Notes: generated by a model not told the origin, from the letters alone. A stretch of 64,000 nt of DNA from Sarcophilus harrisii (GCF_902635505.1 NC_045426.1:539109318-539173317), one strand, 5' to 3'. Positions 43,725 to 57,310 are shown, counted from the stretch's first letter. Translations and numbers: made by a program.

Positions 43725-46700
43725 ACAACAACAAGTGAACATAGTATGTGTTGATTTACGTTCAAACTCCTTGGTTCTTTCTCTGCTTGTATGGCATAGA
43801 TTTCTGTCCAAAGACTATTGGGATTGCTTTGGATCACTGAACCACTGAAAAGAATCAAGCTTTTCATAGTTGATCATTGCACATTCTTATTAATATTGTG
43901 TACAATGTATTCCTGGTTTTGTTTATTTCTGTCAGCATTGGTTCATATAAATCTTTCCAGGCCTTTCCATAATTAACTTGTTCATAATTTTTTATAGAAC
44001 AATAATATTCCATTATTTCATGTATCTTCATTGTTCAGTCATTCCCTAATTGATGGGCATCCACTCCTTTTCCAATTTGTTGCTACCACAAAAGGAGCTG
44101 CTACAAACATTTTTGCACATGTGGGCCCTTTTCCCTCATTTATGATTTCCTTGAGTTACAGACTGAGTAATGGCACTGTTGAGTCAAAAGATATGCAGTT
44201 TTATAGCCCTTTGGACATAGTTCCAGATTGCTCCCCTGAATGGATTGTTTCACAATTCCACTAACAATGCATTAGTGTACCAGTTTTCTCACCTCCCTTC
44301 TAACATATATCATTGTCTTTTTCTATCACCTTAACCAATATTAGAAGTATGAGGTAGTACCTCAGAGTTGTTTTCATTTGCATTTCTTAATCAATAGTGC
44401 TTTAGAGCATTTTTTCATGTACCTCTAAATAGTTTTAATTTTGTCATCTGAAAATTGTTCATATCTTTTGATTTATCAATTGGGAAATGACATATTCTGA
44501 TAAATTTGACACAATTCTTTATATATTTTAGAAATTAGGCCTTTATCAGAAATACTGGCTGTAAACATTTTTTCCCAGCTTTGTACTTCCCTTTTAATCT
44601 TATTTCTGTCAGTTTTGTTTATGCAAAACCTTTTTAATTTAATATAATCAAATTTGTCCATTTTGCTTTTCATAATGTTCTCTAGTTTTTCTTTGGTCAC
44701 AAATTTCCTGTCTCCAAAGATCTGATAGGTAAATGATCCCTTATTCTCCTAATTGTTCATGGTATCACCCTTTATGCCCAAACCATGTATTCATTTTGAT
44801 TTTATTTTGATATAGGATAGGAGATGTAGATCCATGTCAAGTTTCTATGATATTATTTTCCAGTTTTCCCAGAAATTTCTGTCAAATAGTGAGTTCTTAT
44901 TCCAGAAGTTGGAGTTTAGGGATTTATCAAATACTAAATTGCTATAGGCCTTGATTATTGTGTCTTGTGTATCTAATTAATTCCACTGATCTACCACCGT
45001 ATGTCTTAGCCAGTACCAAATGGTTTTAATTACTCCTGCTTTATAAAATAGTTCTAGGTTTGGTACTGCTAAGCCACCATTCTTTGTACTTTTTTTCCCC
45101 ATTAATTCCCTTGATATTCTTGACCTTTCGTTTTTCCAGATGAATTTTGTTACTATTTTTCCTAGTTCTATAAAATAATGTTTTGACAGTTTACTTGGTA
45201 TGGCACTGAACAAGTAAGCCAATTTAGGCAGAAGTCTCATTTTTGTTATTATTAGCTCAGTCTAGCCATGAACAATTGATATGTTCCAATTGTTTAGATC
45301 TGATTTTCTTTGTGTTAGAAGTGTTTTGTAATTCTGTTCACAGTTCTTGGGTTTGTCTTGGTAGGTAGACCCCAAAGTATTTTATTTTATTTTGTCTACA
45401 GTAATTTCAAATAGAGTTTCTTTTTCTATCTCTTGCTGATGGGCTTTGTCAGTAATATATAGAAAAGCTAATGATTTCTTTGGGTTTATTTTATATCTTG
45501 AAACTTTGCTAAAACTGTGCATTGTTTCCAGTAGATTTTTGGATGATTTTTTAGGATTCTTTAAATGTATCATCTTATCATTTGCAAAGAGTGATAGTTT
45601 TATTTCCTCACTGCCTATTCTAATTCCTTTAATTTCTTTTTTTTTTTTCTTATTGCTAAAGCCAAGATTTCCAGTACAATGTTGAATAATAGTGGTGATA
45701 ATGAGCATCCTTGTTTCTTCCTTGATGTTACTGGGAATGCATCCAGCTTATTTCCATTACAAATGATGCTTGCTATAAATTTTAGACAGATAATTGCTTA
45801 TTATTTTAAGGAAAGCTCCCTTTATTTACTCTCTATTGTTTTTAATAAGAATGGGTGCTGTATTTTGTCAAAAGCTTTTTCTGCATCTATGGAGATTATC
45901 ATATGATTTCTGTTAGTTCTGGTTGATGATGGTAATAGTTTTCCTGCCTGCATTCCTAGTATAAATTCTACTTGTTCATAGTATAGTATCCTGTTGATAA
46001 GGTGCTGTAATCTTTTTGCTAATATTATATTTAAAATTTTTGCATCAACATTCATTAGGGAGATTGGTCTGTAATTTTCTTTCTTTGTTTTGGCCCTGCC
46101 TGGTATAGCCCCAAATCTGTGTCATAAAAAGAATTAGGTAGAATTCTTTCTTCCCCTATTTTTCCAGTTAGTTCATATAATATTGAAATTAATTGTTCTT
46201 TAAATGTTTGATAGAATTCACTTGTGAATCCATCTGGCCCTGGAGGTTTTTCCTTAGGGAGTTCATTAATGACTGTTTAATTTCTTTTTTTTTTTTTTTA
46301 ATGGGACTATGTAAGTATTTTAATTCCTCTTCCATTAACCTGGGCAATTTATATTTCTATAAATATTCATCCATTTTGGTTAGATTGTCAGACTTGCCAC
46401 TATAGAGTTGTGCAAAATAGCTTCTAATTATTGCTTTAATTTCCTTTTCATTGGTAGTGATATCACCCCTTTCATTTTTGAAGCTGGTGATTTATTTTTT
46501 TTCTTTTCTTTTTCTGATCAAATTAACCAAAGGTTTATCTATTTTGATAATTTTTTCCCACAAAATCAACTCTTAGTTTTGTTTATTAATTCAATAGTTT
46601 TCTTAGTTTCTACTTTACTAATGTGTTTTGAGTTTCAAAATTTCTAATTTGGTATTTAATTGGGGAGGGTAAGTTATTATTTTTCTATCTTTTTTAATTG

Positions 46701-49271
46701 CTTGCCTAATTCACTGATCTCCTCTTACTCTATTTTATTTATGTAGAAATTTAAAGATATAAAATTTTCCTTAAGAACTGCTTTGGCTGCATCCCATAGG
46801 TTTTGGTACATTGTTTCATTATTGTCATTATCTTGGATGAAATTATGTTTTGTTTCTCTAATTTGTTGTTTAACCCACTCATTCATTAGAATTAGTTTAA
46901 TTTCAATTGGTTTTTTAGTCTAACTTACCCTGGTCCTTTATCAAATATAATTTTTATTGCACTGTGGTCTAAAAAAGAAGCATTTACTACTTCTGTTTTT
47001 TGCATTTGAGTGTGAGGTTTTTATGCCCTAAGACATGGTTAGTTTTTGTGTAGGTGTCATGTAGTCAAGAAAAAGGTATATGCCTTTCTGTGTTTATTCA
47101 ATTTTCTGTAGATGTCTATCATATTCAGGTTTTCTAGGATTCTATTAATTTCTCTATTTTCTTTTTTGTTTATTTTGGGGTTAGATTTGTCTGAGTCTGA
47201 AAAAGGAAGGTTGAGGTTCCCCACCAGAATAGTTTTGCTGTCTATTTCTTCCTGTAATTATTAAAATATCCTCTGGAAATTTGCCTGCTCTACCACATGG
47301 TGCATATATATTTAGTATCATTATTACTTCATTATTTATTGTAATCTTTATCAAGGTGTACTTTCCCTCCTTAACTTTTTTAATATGATATATTTTTCCT
47401 TTAACTTTATCTGAGATCAGAATTGCTATGTTCCAGTCTTTTATCTTTACTCTGTATATATCTCTGTGTCAAATGTGTTTCTTGTAAACAACATATTGTA
47501 GGATTCTTTTTTTTAAATTCACTCTGCTGTTTGATTTCATTTTATGGGAGAATTAATCCCATTCACATTCACAGTTATGATTACCAGCTCTGTATTTCTC
47601 TCCATCCTATTTTCTTCTTTTTATATACTTTTTTCTCTCCATCCTGTTCTTAATCCTGTGGGTTTTTTTTAACTACCCCACTCACTACCTTATCTCCTAT
47701 CATCCCCACCCCCCAATCTCCTAATATTTTTTTTAAACTCACTCCACCCACTACCTTATCTTTTATCAATCCTTTCTCCCCTTCTCTTACCTTTTGTCCT
47801 AGTATTTCTGCCTTAGCTTCTATCCTGTCCCTCCCTTTTCTTTTCCTCTTTATCCTCCTACTCCTTTATAGGATTAAATAAATTTCCATACCCAAATGAA
47901 TGATTAGGTTATTCCTAATTGATGAGATCAATCTTCAGACAATGCTTATCCCTCCTCCCCCTTCTTTCCCTGGATTGGAATAGGCTTTTTGAGCCTCTTG
48001 ATGTGAACTAATTGTCCCATTATACCTTCCTTTTCCTCTTTTTCCAGAACAGACTTTTCCCCATCCCTTTAATGTCTTTTTCTTTGATGTCATGGCATGA
48101 GAGTCCATTCACAATCACACTGTAAATCCATGTGATAATCCTTCTTGTCTGCCCCAGTGTCAGATATAGTTCTCAAGAGTTATAGATATTGTTTTCCCAT
48201 CTAGTGATGTAAACAGTTTAACCTTTAAATACATATTTTTCCCCATTTACCTTTCTATACTTCTCTTGAGTGATGTATTTGTATATTAATTTTTTTTGTT
48301 TAGTTCTGGTTTTTTCAATAGAAATGATTGAAAGTCACAGATTTCATTGAAACTCCATCTCCTCCCCTGAAATAAGATTCTGACTCTCACTGGGTAGTTG
48401 ATTCTTAGTTGTAACCTCAGATCCTTTGCCTTATGGAATATGATATACCAGGTCCTCTGATTCTTTATTGTAGAAGCTGCCAGATCCTAGTAATCCTGAC
48501 TATTGCTCTTTGATATGTAAATTGTTTTTGTCTGGCAGCTTGCAGTATTTTTTCCTTGAAATTAAAGTTTTGGAGTTTTGCAACAATGTTCCTTGGGTTT
48601 TCCTTGTGGGATTTCTTTGAAGAGGTGATCAATGGATTCTTTCAATGAGTATTCCCCTCTCTGTTTCTAGAATATTAGGTCAGTTTTCTTTAATGACCTC
48701 TTATAGAATGTTATCCAGGCTCATTTTTTGGATGGCCTTCAGGTAGGCCAGTAATTTTTAGATTGTCTCTTCTGGATCTATTTTCCAGGTTAACTGTTTT
48801 TCCAATGAGGTATTTCGCATTTTTTTCCCCATTTTTTCATTCTTTTAGTTTGTTTGGTTGATTCTTGCTGTCTCACAAAGTCATGGCCTCTGTTTGCTCT
48901 GTTCTAGTTTTTAATGTGTGATTTTCTTTAGTTATCTTTTAAATCTTCTTCTACTGCTTAAGTACTTGTTTTATTCAGACAATTTTTCCCTTCCTTTTCC
49001 AAACTGTTGACTCTCTCATGCATACTTCTCATCTCTTTTCTCATTTTTTTTCTTCTACCTCTCTTATCTGTGTTTTGAAGTCTTTTATGAGCCATTCCAA
49101 ATAAGCCTCTTTGGGCCTGAGAACAATTTATCTCGCTCTTTGAGATTTTTTTCTGTGGACATTCTGTACTCCTCTGAGTCAGTGTTTTGGTATGCCCTGT
49201 CAACATAGTAGCTTTCTATGATCAAGATTCTGTTTCTTGCTCCTTTCCTTTACTTTTCTTTTGGTATTTCC

Positions 49272-49302
<31 letters not shown>

Positions 49303-49735
49303 TGGTAGAGCTCTGCTCCTAGAGTAAAGATGGCACTGTCCCAAGCTTCCTGTGCAGCTCTCAGCCTTGGTTTTGAGCACAGAAGCCCCTTGTGTTTATA
49401 AAGAGTAGCTTTGCCTTCTCTGTTCAGGAAACAGCTGGCTTTCCAGAGTTTGCCTTTGGAGCTGGGATTGGAAACTGCCCCACTGATTTGCTCCTCCCCT
49501 GAGCCAGGACTGAGAGTCTTAGTTGCTGATTTGCTGTGGTTAAGATCTTCTCACCTTCTTTCCCAGAGTCTACCTGAGCTGAATACCCTTTTCACCCCAG
49601 TGAAGTTTTCTCAGTCTATCTTAAGATGGAGAGTGGTTTTCTTTTGTCAAACTTTGTTTAGAGGTTTGATTTCATGTGGTTTTCCAGAGAAACTGGGAGA
49701 GTACATTCTTTTCTCACCCCTTAATTTTATTTTTT
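43725..49735 (-). mobile_element. L1 retrotransposon, near full length, antisense, broken
   Basis: About 6 kb. From right to left: a relatively GC-rich 5' UTR (about 49,210-49,735, with a T-run at 49,271-49,293), ORF1 (about 48,290-49,206, including a basic coiled-coil-like segment rich in RKKMRKEMRS), and ORF2 (about 44,000-48,200). ORF2 pieces show [18 protein letters not shown] (about 45,830-45,890), KLSLFANDKMIHLKNP near 45,560-45,610 (catalytic FADD changed to FAND), AVPNLELFYKAG near 45,060, and FDYIKLKRFCINKTDRNKIK near 44,620. Multiple stops and shifts interrupt both frames. With a catalytic Asp replaced, this copy could not encode an active RT. Confidence 0.92.
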
Positions 49736-49739
49736 TTTA

Positions 49740-50410
49740 GATATTATCCCTTCATAGTCAACCTACACTTTTGTTCTCTATCTAAACAAAGTTCTTATGC
49801 TCTACAAGTATTCTCTTCCCATGTAGGCATATAAAAAAGATTAATATTATTAAATCCCATATATTTTCCTTTTCTTGATTACCTTTTAATGCTTCTTTTG
49901 AGTCATGTATTTGAAAGCCAAAATTTCCATTCACTTCTGGTTCTTTCTTCAAGAATGCTTGAAAGTCATCTACTTCAGTGAATATCCACTATTCCTCTGA
50001 GATTATCTTCAATTTTGCTGAGTAAATGATTCCTTGTAATCCTAGCTCCTTTGCCCTAGTTTCCTTTAAAAGCTGCTAAATCTTGTGTTATCTTGTGGCT
50101 CTACAATATTTGAATTGTTTCTTTCTGGATGTGTGCAATATTTTCTCCCTGACCTGGAGTTCTGGAATTTTGTACAATATTCCTGGAAATTTTTAACTTG
50201 GGTTCACTTTCAAGAGGTAATTGGTGGATTATTTCAATTTCTATTTTACCCTTTGTTTCTAAAATACCAAGACAGTTTTCCTTGATAATTTTTGGAAAGA
50301 TTATGTCTACGGTCTTTTTAATTTTCAGGTAGTTCAATATTTTTTAAATTATGTCTCCTAGATCTGTTTCCCAAGTCAGTTATTTTTCTAGTGAAACATT
50401 TCATATACTA
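49740..50410 (-). mobile_element. Additional L1 ORF1-region fragment, antisense
   Basis: The translated minus strand (about 50,101-50,337) reads FPKIIKENCLGILETKGKIE, the ORF1 RNA-binding domain region. The preceding L1 already has its own ORF1 at 48,290-49,206, so this is a second element of the same orientation lying directly upstream. Confidence 0.75.
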
Positions 50411-50489
50411 GCACAACTTGTGCTAAACTATGCTATACTCTCAAGGAAAACCACAATAGATTAGTAGGTTAGGAGAATTCTTTGGATAT

Positions 50490-50690
50490 ACAAAAGCCAA
50501 GAATTAGAAGGGACTTTAGAAATCATAATTCAACCTACTGTTTCAAAGATTAATCCTTTCTGCTCTATCATCTACAAGTAGTCTTCTATTCTAAACATGA
50601 AAATCTTTAGTGATGGTGCTTTTACTTCTTAATAAGACTGCATTCCATTTTGCACAGGTCTGTCTTTTGGAAAGCATAACAGGACAGCAC
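50490..50690 (-). mobile_element. CR1/L3-like fragment (probable)
   Basis: 'agaattagaagggactttag' then 'tcataattcaacctactgtt' and 'actgcattccattttgcac'. Diverged member of the family at 25,955. Confidence 0.35.
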
Positions 50691-50699
50691 AAAGCTACT

Positions 50700-52340
50700 G
50701 TGGCTTAATTGGAAATTATAGACAGATTTTAGTTTAATATAAGAAAAGGCTTTCTGATAATTGAAACTGTGTCAAGATAAAATGAAATATTTGGTTAGGT
50801 TCTGGTCACTGAAAACTTATAATGAGAAGTTGAATGATACATATCAGGTAATTTCAACACTGGGTGAGAGAGACTGGATTAGTTGATCTATAAATCCCTT
50901 CCAATGGTGAGGTTCGATGGACATATGCAGCACGCATGTGGAGAGCTAAATAGGTCAGCTATTCTAGTTTTGCTTGAGCAGAATCTTTTCTATGGATAAA
51001 GAACATAAGCAATTCTGAAGCAAGAACTCTTTTTGTGATAGATCTCATTCAAAAAAAAAAAAAAAAAAAAAAAAAACCAGTTATCCAAAGGTTACCTGCA
51101 ATATCAACAATGTAAGATGGGAAGACTTTGAGGTTAAAGATTTTGTCTCTGTCCAAAAATAGACACATTCTAATAATTAACTCAATCATTGTCTAAAAAT
51201 GTTTTATCTTTCCCTTTTTTTACATCACAAGCATTTCTGAACATACTCCTCATAATATCCCACTGAGTGTTTCCTTGGAAATATTCCAAAAAACTAGCAA
51301 ACCAAGACAGCAACAAAGTATGACAATGCACGCAACATTCTATAATTATTCAAAGGAAAGAAGAAGGTACATTTATTCACCTCTTCTCTGGGGACCATTA
51401 CAATTCATATTAATATCTTTAAATCATGATATTAAGATATAGTTATTCCTGCATATATTGTTTTTATGGTTCTGCTTAATCATTCTGCATCAGTTCATAA
51501 TGAGTCTTTCTATATTTCTCTGAAGACCTCACATCTTCATTTATTAAGCAACAATATTTAATATATAACACAATTTCTTCGGCAAATCCATATTCAAGTG
51601 ACATTTGCTTTATTTCCATTTTCCATCAGAAAAAGACATTTTTCTTAAAAAAAAGTGCTGCTCTGTATATTTTACTATATATCAAAGTTTCCTTCTATCT
51701 TTGGTCTTGGGGTAGATAACTAATAGTGAGCTCTCAAGGGAAAAGGACATAGTTTAATAACACTTTTACATATTATGCTGTCTACATTTTTAATAAATCC
51801 AACTGTTAAACAACTAAAGTAGAATGAGGAAAATTGTACATATTACCTATCTAAGCATTTTAATTGAACTGAGAACTTTTGAAGAAAAACACTTCCCTGC
51901 CCACTTAACAGAATAATTTCCCATCCCCCCATAGTATTCATAGTTAACAAAAACAAAATTATTAATCTACAATATTCAAAGACATGATTCTGAGATCTTT
52001 TTCCTTTGACAATCAAATAAAAAATAATTTAACATTAAACTAACCACAGTTTTGCCCTAACTTTACATCTCAATTGCTCAATTTCTAGCCTCAGTCCATT
52101 TCTCTTGGTCTTATTTCTTGGCCCAATTCACTTCTTACCCACAGTCCTACCCTCTATTATGAATGTCTCTGATTATGCAGATTACCTATTCTTCCATATC
52201 ATATTTTATTTAACATTGTTCTGAAATCTTAAACCCTGTTTTAGGCATATCAGATATTTAACTGGCTTTAAAAGTATAACAATTTGCATATTCATCTGTA
52301 ATGTTTATATTCTATAGATATATTTATAGAGAGTTGAAAC
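50700..52340. other. Intergenic, nothing recognised
   Basis: AT-rich sequence with an A-run at 51,050-51,076. No gene, no identified repeat apart from scraps. Confidence 0.5.
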
Positions 52341-52344
52341 TCTG

Positions 52345-52745
52345 AAAAGGTGTGCTTGAATCAAACAGCAGAGCACTTAAGGCTAATTATCTATCGATGT
52401 GAGATAATGGCTCTTTTAAGCATATACTTAGATGATATGGTAATGTGATGGCTCTCCTCATGATTGGAGCTTGCTGAATGTGTGGTGGTGAGGTAATCAT
52501 AGACAAGGATTGGAGGACTGAGGGAGAGAGGTCAGGGTCACTTGGCTACAAGACTAGGAGGAGAGAGGCTGGAGATTCCAGACTCTAGAATCCAGGATAC
52601 ATCTTTGGCAAGCCACACGGCAGCTTGCCTTCCTCCTTCACTTCTCCCCCTAAAGACCAAGGACTTTGATTGATCCTGACTCTGACTGACCCTGAGGCCC
52701 TCCAGGGAGTTAGCCCAAATATTATATACCTGTAACTGCAAAGCA
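52345..52745 (+). mobile_element. LTR-like sequence, probable retroelement remnant
   Basis: A denser, GC-richer island: 'gtgagataatggctctttta', 'atatggtaatgtgatggctc', 'gaggtaatcatagacaagga', then CT-rich and 'gactctgactgaccctgagg'. The layout recalls a marsupial ERV LTR U3-R region, but I see no certain polyadenylation signal or exact TG...CA ends. The orientation is a guess. Confidence 0.35.
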
Positions 52746-53229
52746 GAATTATTAGCAATCCTATGGGTTCATATACTTTGAGGATTTATAGCATCTTTTA
52801 AAAATTATTTAATTACTATCACATTTAATTATTATCAATACTAAATAGTATTGAAAATTAAAAGTCCATACACAATATTTTTGGCCATGTAACTTTATAA
52901 CATTATGTTTCATTTAGTTCAAAAGACGACTCAAAAACACATTAGAGAAATTATAGCAACCTTGCCAGTATTAGCTGATGAATGAGATGGCCTTTTCATT
53001 AGGCAAATTTTTTTTTTTATTTAGTTTTTAGAATATCCTTCCTTTTCACTTCCACCTCATAGAACCCTATCATTTTTCAAAGTCACCTTTCCAAAGGTTT
53101 CCTATCTATTCGTGGGTTTTTGAAATTACTATTTTTTTAATTTGCTTAATTGTTTACATGCTATATTCCCCAGTAGGATATAAATTTTGGGGGAATAGGG
53201 AGTTTGTGTGTATGTGTTGTGTCTCCAGT

Positions 53230-53530
53230 GACTAAAACAGTGGTTTACATATGGTAGATGCTTAATAAATGTTCATAGAATAGAACTGAAAGCCAAAATA
53301 AGTAACTGTAGAATATTAAAACATGCTTAGAGTTCAGCATTTTTGTTTTTTGGTTTAATAACAGATTGAATTTAGTTGAATTGAAACTAGAAGAGAATTT
53401 TACAAATTAGTTCAAGCCTCATGTTTACAGATAGAAGAAACTGGGGATCTGATTAGGATCACATGAGATAATATTTGTAAAGTGTTTAACACAGTGCTTA
53501 TTGCATAGAAGGAGTTTAATAAACGCTGAG
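53230..53530 (+). repeat. MIR/THER1-type SINE tail fragments
   Basis: Two similar 3' ends: 'atatggtagatgcttaataa' (53,250) and 'tttgtaaagtgtttaacaca' with 'gagtttaataaacgctgag' (53,475-53,530). Confidence 0.6.
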
Positions 53531-53649
53531 TTCCTTCTTCTTTTCTCTTCCTTAGAGAATTAATAGGGCTTGGCCAAGATAACTAGTTAGTAGAGTTCAG
53601 GTCCCCTTATTATCAGTATGATATCATTTTCATTACATCTCAGTGCCTT

Positions 53650-53830
53650 ATCATAGGATAATCAATATAGAACTAGAAGAGAGCAACCTCCTTATTTTTC
53701 AAATGACATAATTAATAACCCAGCAGATTTAGTGCTTGCCCATAGTCATACAAGTATCTTAGGACAGAGGCAAGATTTGAATCCAGGTCTTCTTATTTTA
53801 TTGATATTTCTCTTTCCACTGTACTACAGA
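53650..53830 (+). repeat. Old SINE-like repeat
   Basis: 'tttcaaatgacataattaat', 'catagtcatacaagtatctt', 'caagatttgaatccaggtct' and 'tctttccactgtactac', the 3' half of the old SINE-like family. Confidence 0.55.
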
Positions 53831-55369
53831 TAGCTTTAGAAAACACATATTTAAATGTGAACATTTATTCCTTGTCTTTTGTATTGTTAAATTTATTTTT
53901 AATTTAACTATAATGAAAAAATATTCTCACAATTTTCTTTATTCACCAACCTGTGTTCAGACTCCAGATTTGACCTTTTTGAAATTATCCTATCTAATTT
54001 ACACACACTTGGGACAATATCCTCTCATTTTCTTCCAATCTCCTTGTAATTCATTTCTCATTATATACAATAGAGACAATGGTTACTTCCCTTTATCCAT
54101 TATAATTGTGAAAAATCTCTTTTTAGGAAAAAGTAGATAATAGTGCAGCATGTTGAGTATTTTGGGTAACAATAGCCTCTTTCAATTCAATACATTAAAA
54201 AAAAACACTAGAAATTATGCTAAATATCTGTCCTCCTAGACCTCTCTTGATCTAATCCAGCTCATATTGAAAATTTAAACCTTCTGATAATAGATCATCA
54301 GATGAGACAACAATGATACTAATCAAGACCTGGAGTTTGCCTAAAAAAGTAAGAAAGTGCAACCAAATTAGTTCAGGAAATAATATTCCATCAGTCTTTT
54401 GGTTGAATAGGAAGCAGTTTCTCTGGGCATAGTTTGTTGGAGTAACTCAAGCACCAAAATTTGAAAATATGTCCCCATTTCTTTTACATTAACAGCATAA
54501 TAAATATCCATATACACATCCCCAGTATTTTTATATTTGGAGAAAATGGAGGATGAAGTTGAAAAATGGCCTTTGACTAAAAGACCAGTTCCTAGAAGAT
54601 CTATTTAAGATAAATTTTTAATAAAGGCATAAGTATATTATATCACCATGGCAATGGCAGGAAGCTGAGGATATAGTCTATTAGAATATAGGTTGAATGA
54701 AAAATGAGATTGATGATACAGCCACATAAGTTGAGCTGAAAGAAAATAGCAGAATCAAGGAGAGGCAGAGGTTTTCTCAAAAGACTGGGAAATAAGGTAA
54801 CACAGATTATTATTTTTCAAGTAAAAATTATGGAAATACCACATATTATTCCCCTTCCTAGTTTACAGGTACTCAGCAAACTCTTGGACAGACTAATCAA
54901 TGTCTTAATGCACACTTATAGCAATCAGAAGACAAATTTTTGTAGCAAAAGAAACAGAGACACCCTTCCCCCTTGATTACTTACATCTAAAGTCCCTGAA
55001 TTGTTTTGTGATAGCTCCATACTAATTCTGTCAAAGGAAAATGATAGAAGTAAGTGAGCCTAGGATTCTTTGCTTTAGATTATTGTCTTCCTTTTGATAC
55101 TCATTCTCCAATAATGATGATGCCATTGAGTAAAAGGGTAGACAAATGGGGCTTCAGAAGACAAGCGTTATATAAATCTCTAGCTCTTTTTTTGGTTCCT
55201 AAAATATTTGTGGATTCTATTTGTCTTTAAATTTACAAAATTGTTTTTCTCTTTACCTCAAAAATATCAAAATAAACAATTTAATTGATCAACTTAGGAG
55301 TTTCACAAAAGGTTTTAGATATTTGAAGTCATTTTTAGGTTTGCCAATTTTCTTTTGTTTTGCTCAGGT

Positions 55370-55520
55370 TAATTAATTATATAGATAGATATATGTATTC
55401 ATTTTACATAAATATGTATAGATATATAAATACACACAAATATGTATATATACATATAAAATAGATATATGTGATAATTTCTCATCATATATAAATATAT
55501 GTATTTGCATATATGTGGTG
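55370..55520. repeat. AT-rich (ATAGATAT) low-complexity block
   Basis: About 150 bp of TATA/GATA-like words before a SINE fragment. Confidence 0.85.
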
Positions 55521-55588
55521 GTTATATAGTCATCTTGGTCAAATCAAATTCTTCATGACCTCATTTGGGGTTTTCTTGGTAAAAATAC
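55518..55588 (-). repeat. Marsupial SINE tail fragment, antisense
   Basis: 'cttcatgacctcatttgggg' and 'ttttcttggtaaaaatactg', the reverse complement of the Mar1-type 3' end. Confidence 0.75.
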
Positions 55589-55639
55589 TGTAAGAAGGAA
55601 CTAAGAGTTTATTAAACTGTAACTTGGCTTTTTTCATCA

Positions 55640-56035
55640 ATGGAGTAATACAAGGCAATTTGAATAGACCATTATGGAAGCTATTCATATCCAGAGAGAA
55701 AACTATGGAGATTGAATGAGGATCAAAGCATAGTATTTTCACTTTCTTTGTTTGCTTGCTTGCTTATTTTTTCTTTTTTGTGTTTTCCCCACTTTTGATT
55801 TGATTTTTCTTGCACAGCATGATGAATATGGAAATATGTTTAGAAAAATTGTACATGTTTAATCTATATTGAATTGCTTATTTCTAGGGGAAAGGGGAGA
55901 GAGGGAGCAAGGTAGAAAATTTTGGAAGACAAGTTTTTGCAAAGGTGAATGTTGAAAACTATCTTTGCATGTATTTGGAAAAATAAAATACTATTTTAAA
56001 AAATGATCCAAGAGAAAAATGAAAAAAAAAAAAAA
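55640..56035 (+). mobile_element. 5'-truncated L1 3' UTR, sense
   Basis: 'ccagagagaaaactatggag', 'atggaaatatgtttagaaaa', a 'ggggaaaggggagagaggga' block, then 'tgttgaaaactatctttgca', 'aaataaaatactatttta' and an A-run at about 56,020-56,035. Only the 3' UTR remains. It is a different 3' UTR type from the copies at 3.5 and 6.4 kb. Confidence 0.85.
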
Positions 56036-56204
56036 AGTATCTGTTCCTGAGCAATGAGTAAGATCAAGTAACTTGGCATTCATGCTCCCTGATAAGGTAT
56101 GTATAGCACTATGACAAATCCAGGTGAGGCACTGAAGTCAAGAAGACTCATGTTCAAGTCCTGTCTCTGTCACATGCTACTTGTGTAACTAAGAAGTATC
56201 CTAG

Positions 56205-56390
56205 ATAATTCTCTAAGAATATCAATCAATCAATTTAACACTTATTAAGTACCTACTACATATCTGGTACTGTGCTAAGAGGCAGAGATACAAAAATGAG
56301 AAAAAACTCAGTCTTCGTTTTCAAAGAACTTATAGTCTAATGGATAATGTATAGTAAATATGAGTTACAAGATACTGATCTACATTAGTA
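56205..56390 (+). repeat. Unclassified old interspersed repeat, 5' part
   Basis: 'atcaatcaatcaatttaaca', 'aagtacctactacatatctg', 'actgtgctaagaggcagaga' and 'gaacttatagtctaatggat'. Same family as 8,090 and 37,570. Preceded by a short SINE piece (56,125-56,200). Confidence 0.6.
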
Positions 56391-57119
56391 GAGAAAGTTT
56401 TCATACTGGGAGTCTGCCATACCAATGAAATAAAAGGACTGATCCAACACAAACACACATATGCATAATCACACAACACGTACATGTACACACACGTCTT
56501 CTATATATATAATATTTAAATACTTCATTCCATGTAATTAATTAAGCCCATATTTGAGAACATGTTATAATCCATGGAGTAAATACAGTTATATGATATT
56601 ACTAGTCCTCTCTGATGTTTTAAAAAAAATGATCATAAAATCTTATCAATAGATTTCTATCAAATGTAAGTGTCTTTTCTTTCTAACATAGGCTTGTAGA
56701 AACCCTGGGTCTAATGTGTCTGGGTTAGGTTGGCAAATCAGACCCATATTTTTAATATATCTATACTTTCAGAGCTTTATCATAAGGAATTATTATTTCT
56801 CTATGCTGACTCTCATTTCTGAATACTGTATGTTCTGACTATGCATAAAGATGACTTCATCAGTCATGAAAATCTAAGTGCAAGAGAAACAATATTAGCT
56901 TATTTGTCTATCAGTTTGTATAGTCTTATGATAAAAGAAATGAAGAGCAGCTGGGCATTTGAATTCAAATAAGGCAAATCCAAATTAGAGGAACAGATAC
57001 TCTGATGTCTTATTAGAGCATAAAAGTGACCCTCATTTCTCAAAAACTACTCTAGAACAGCATGTATGATCTCTGTAAACTGTTACCAAGATGGACTGGC
57101 TTCAGAGATAGCCTTAGCA

Positions 57120-57310
57120 ATATTAACTCTTTATATTTATCTAAGACTACAAAAGTTTACAAAATATTTCACATCTATTTTCTCATTTGAGTCTTACAAC
57201 TCTTCTATGTAAATAGAACCGGTATCACTATCTCTACTTTAGAATGTAGATCAGAGTAGTTTAGAAACACCCATGTTTACCCAGCCAGTGAGTGTCAGGG
57301 ATCTGCCATC
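57120..57310 (+). repeat. MIR/THER2-like SINE fragment
   Basis: 'acaaaagtttacaaaatatt', 'tcatttgagtcttacaactc' and 'accggtatcactatctctac', in the same order as 33,260 and 7,895. Confidence 0.6.
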
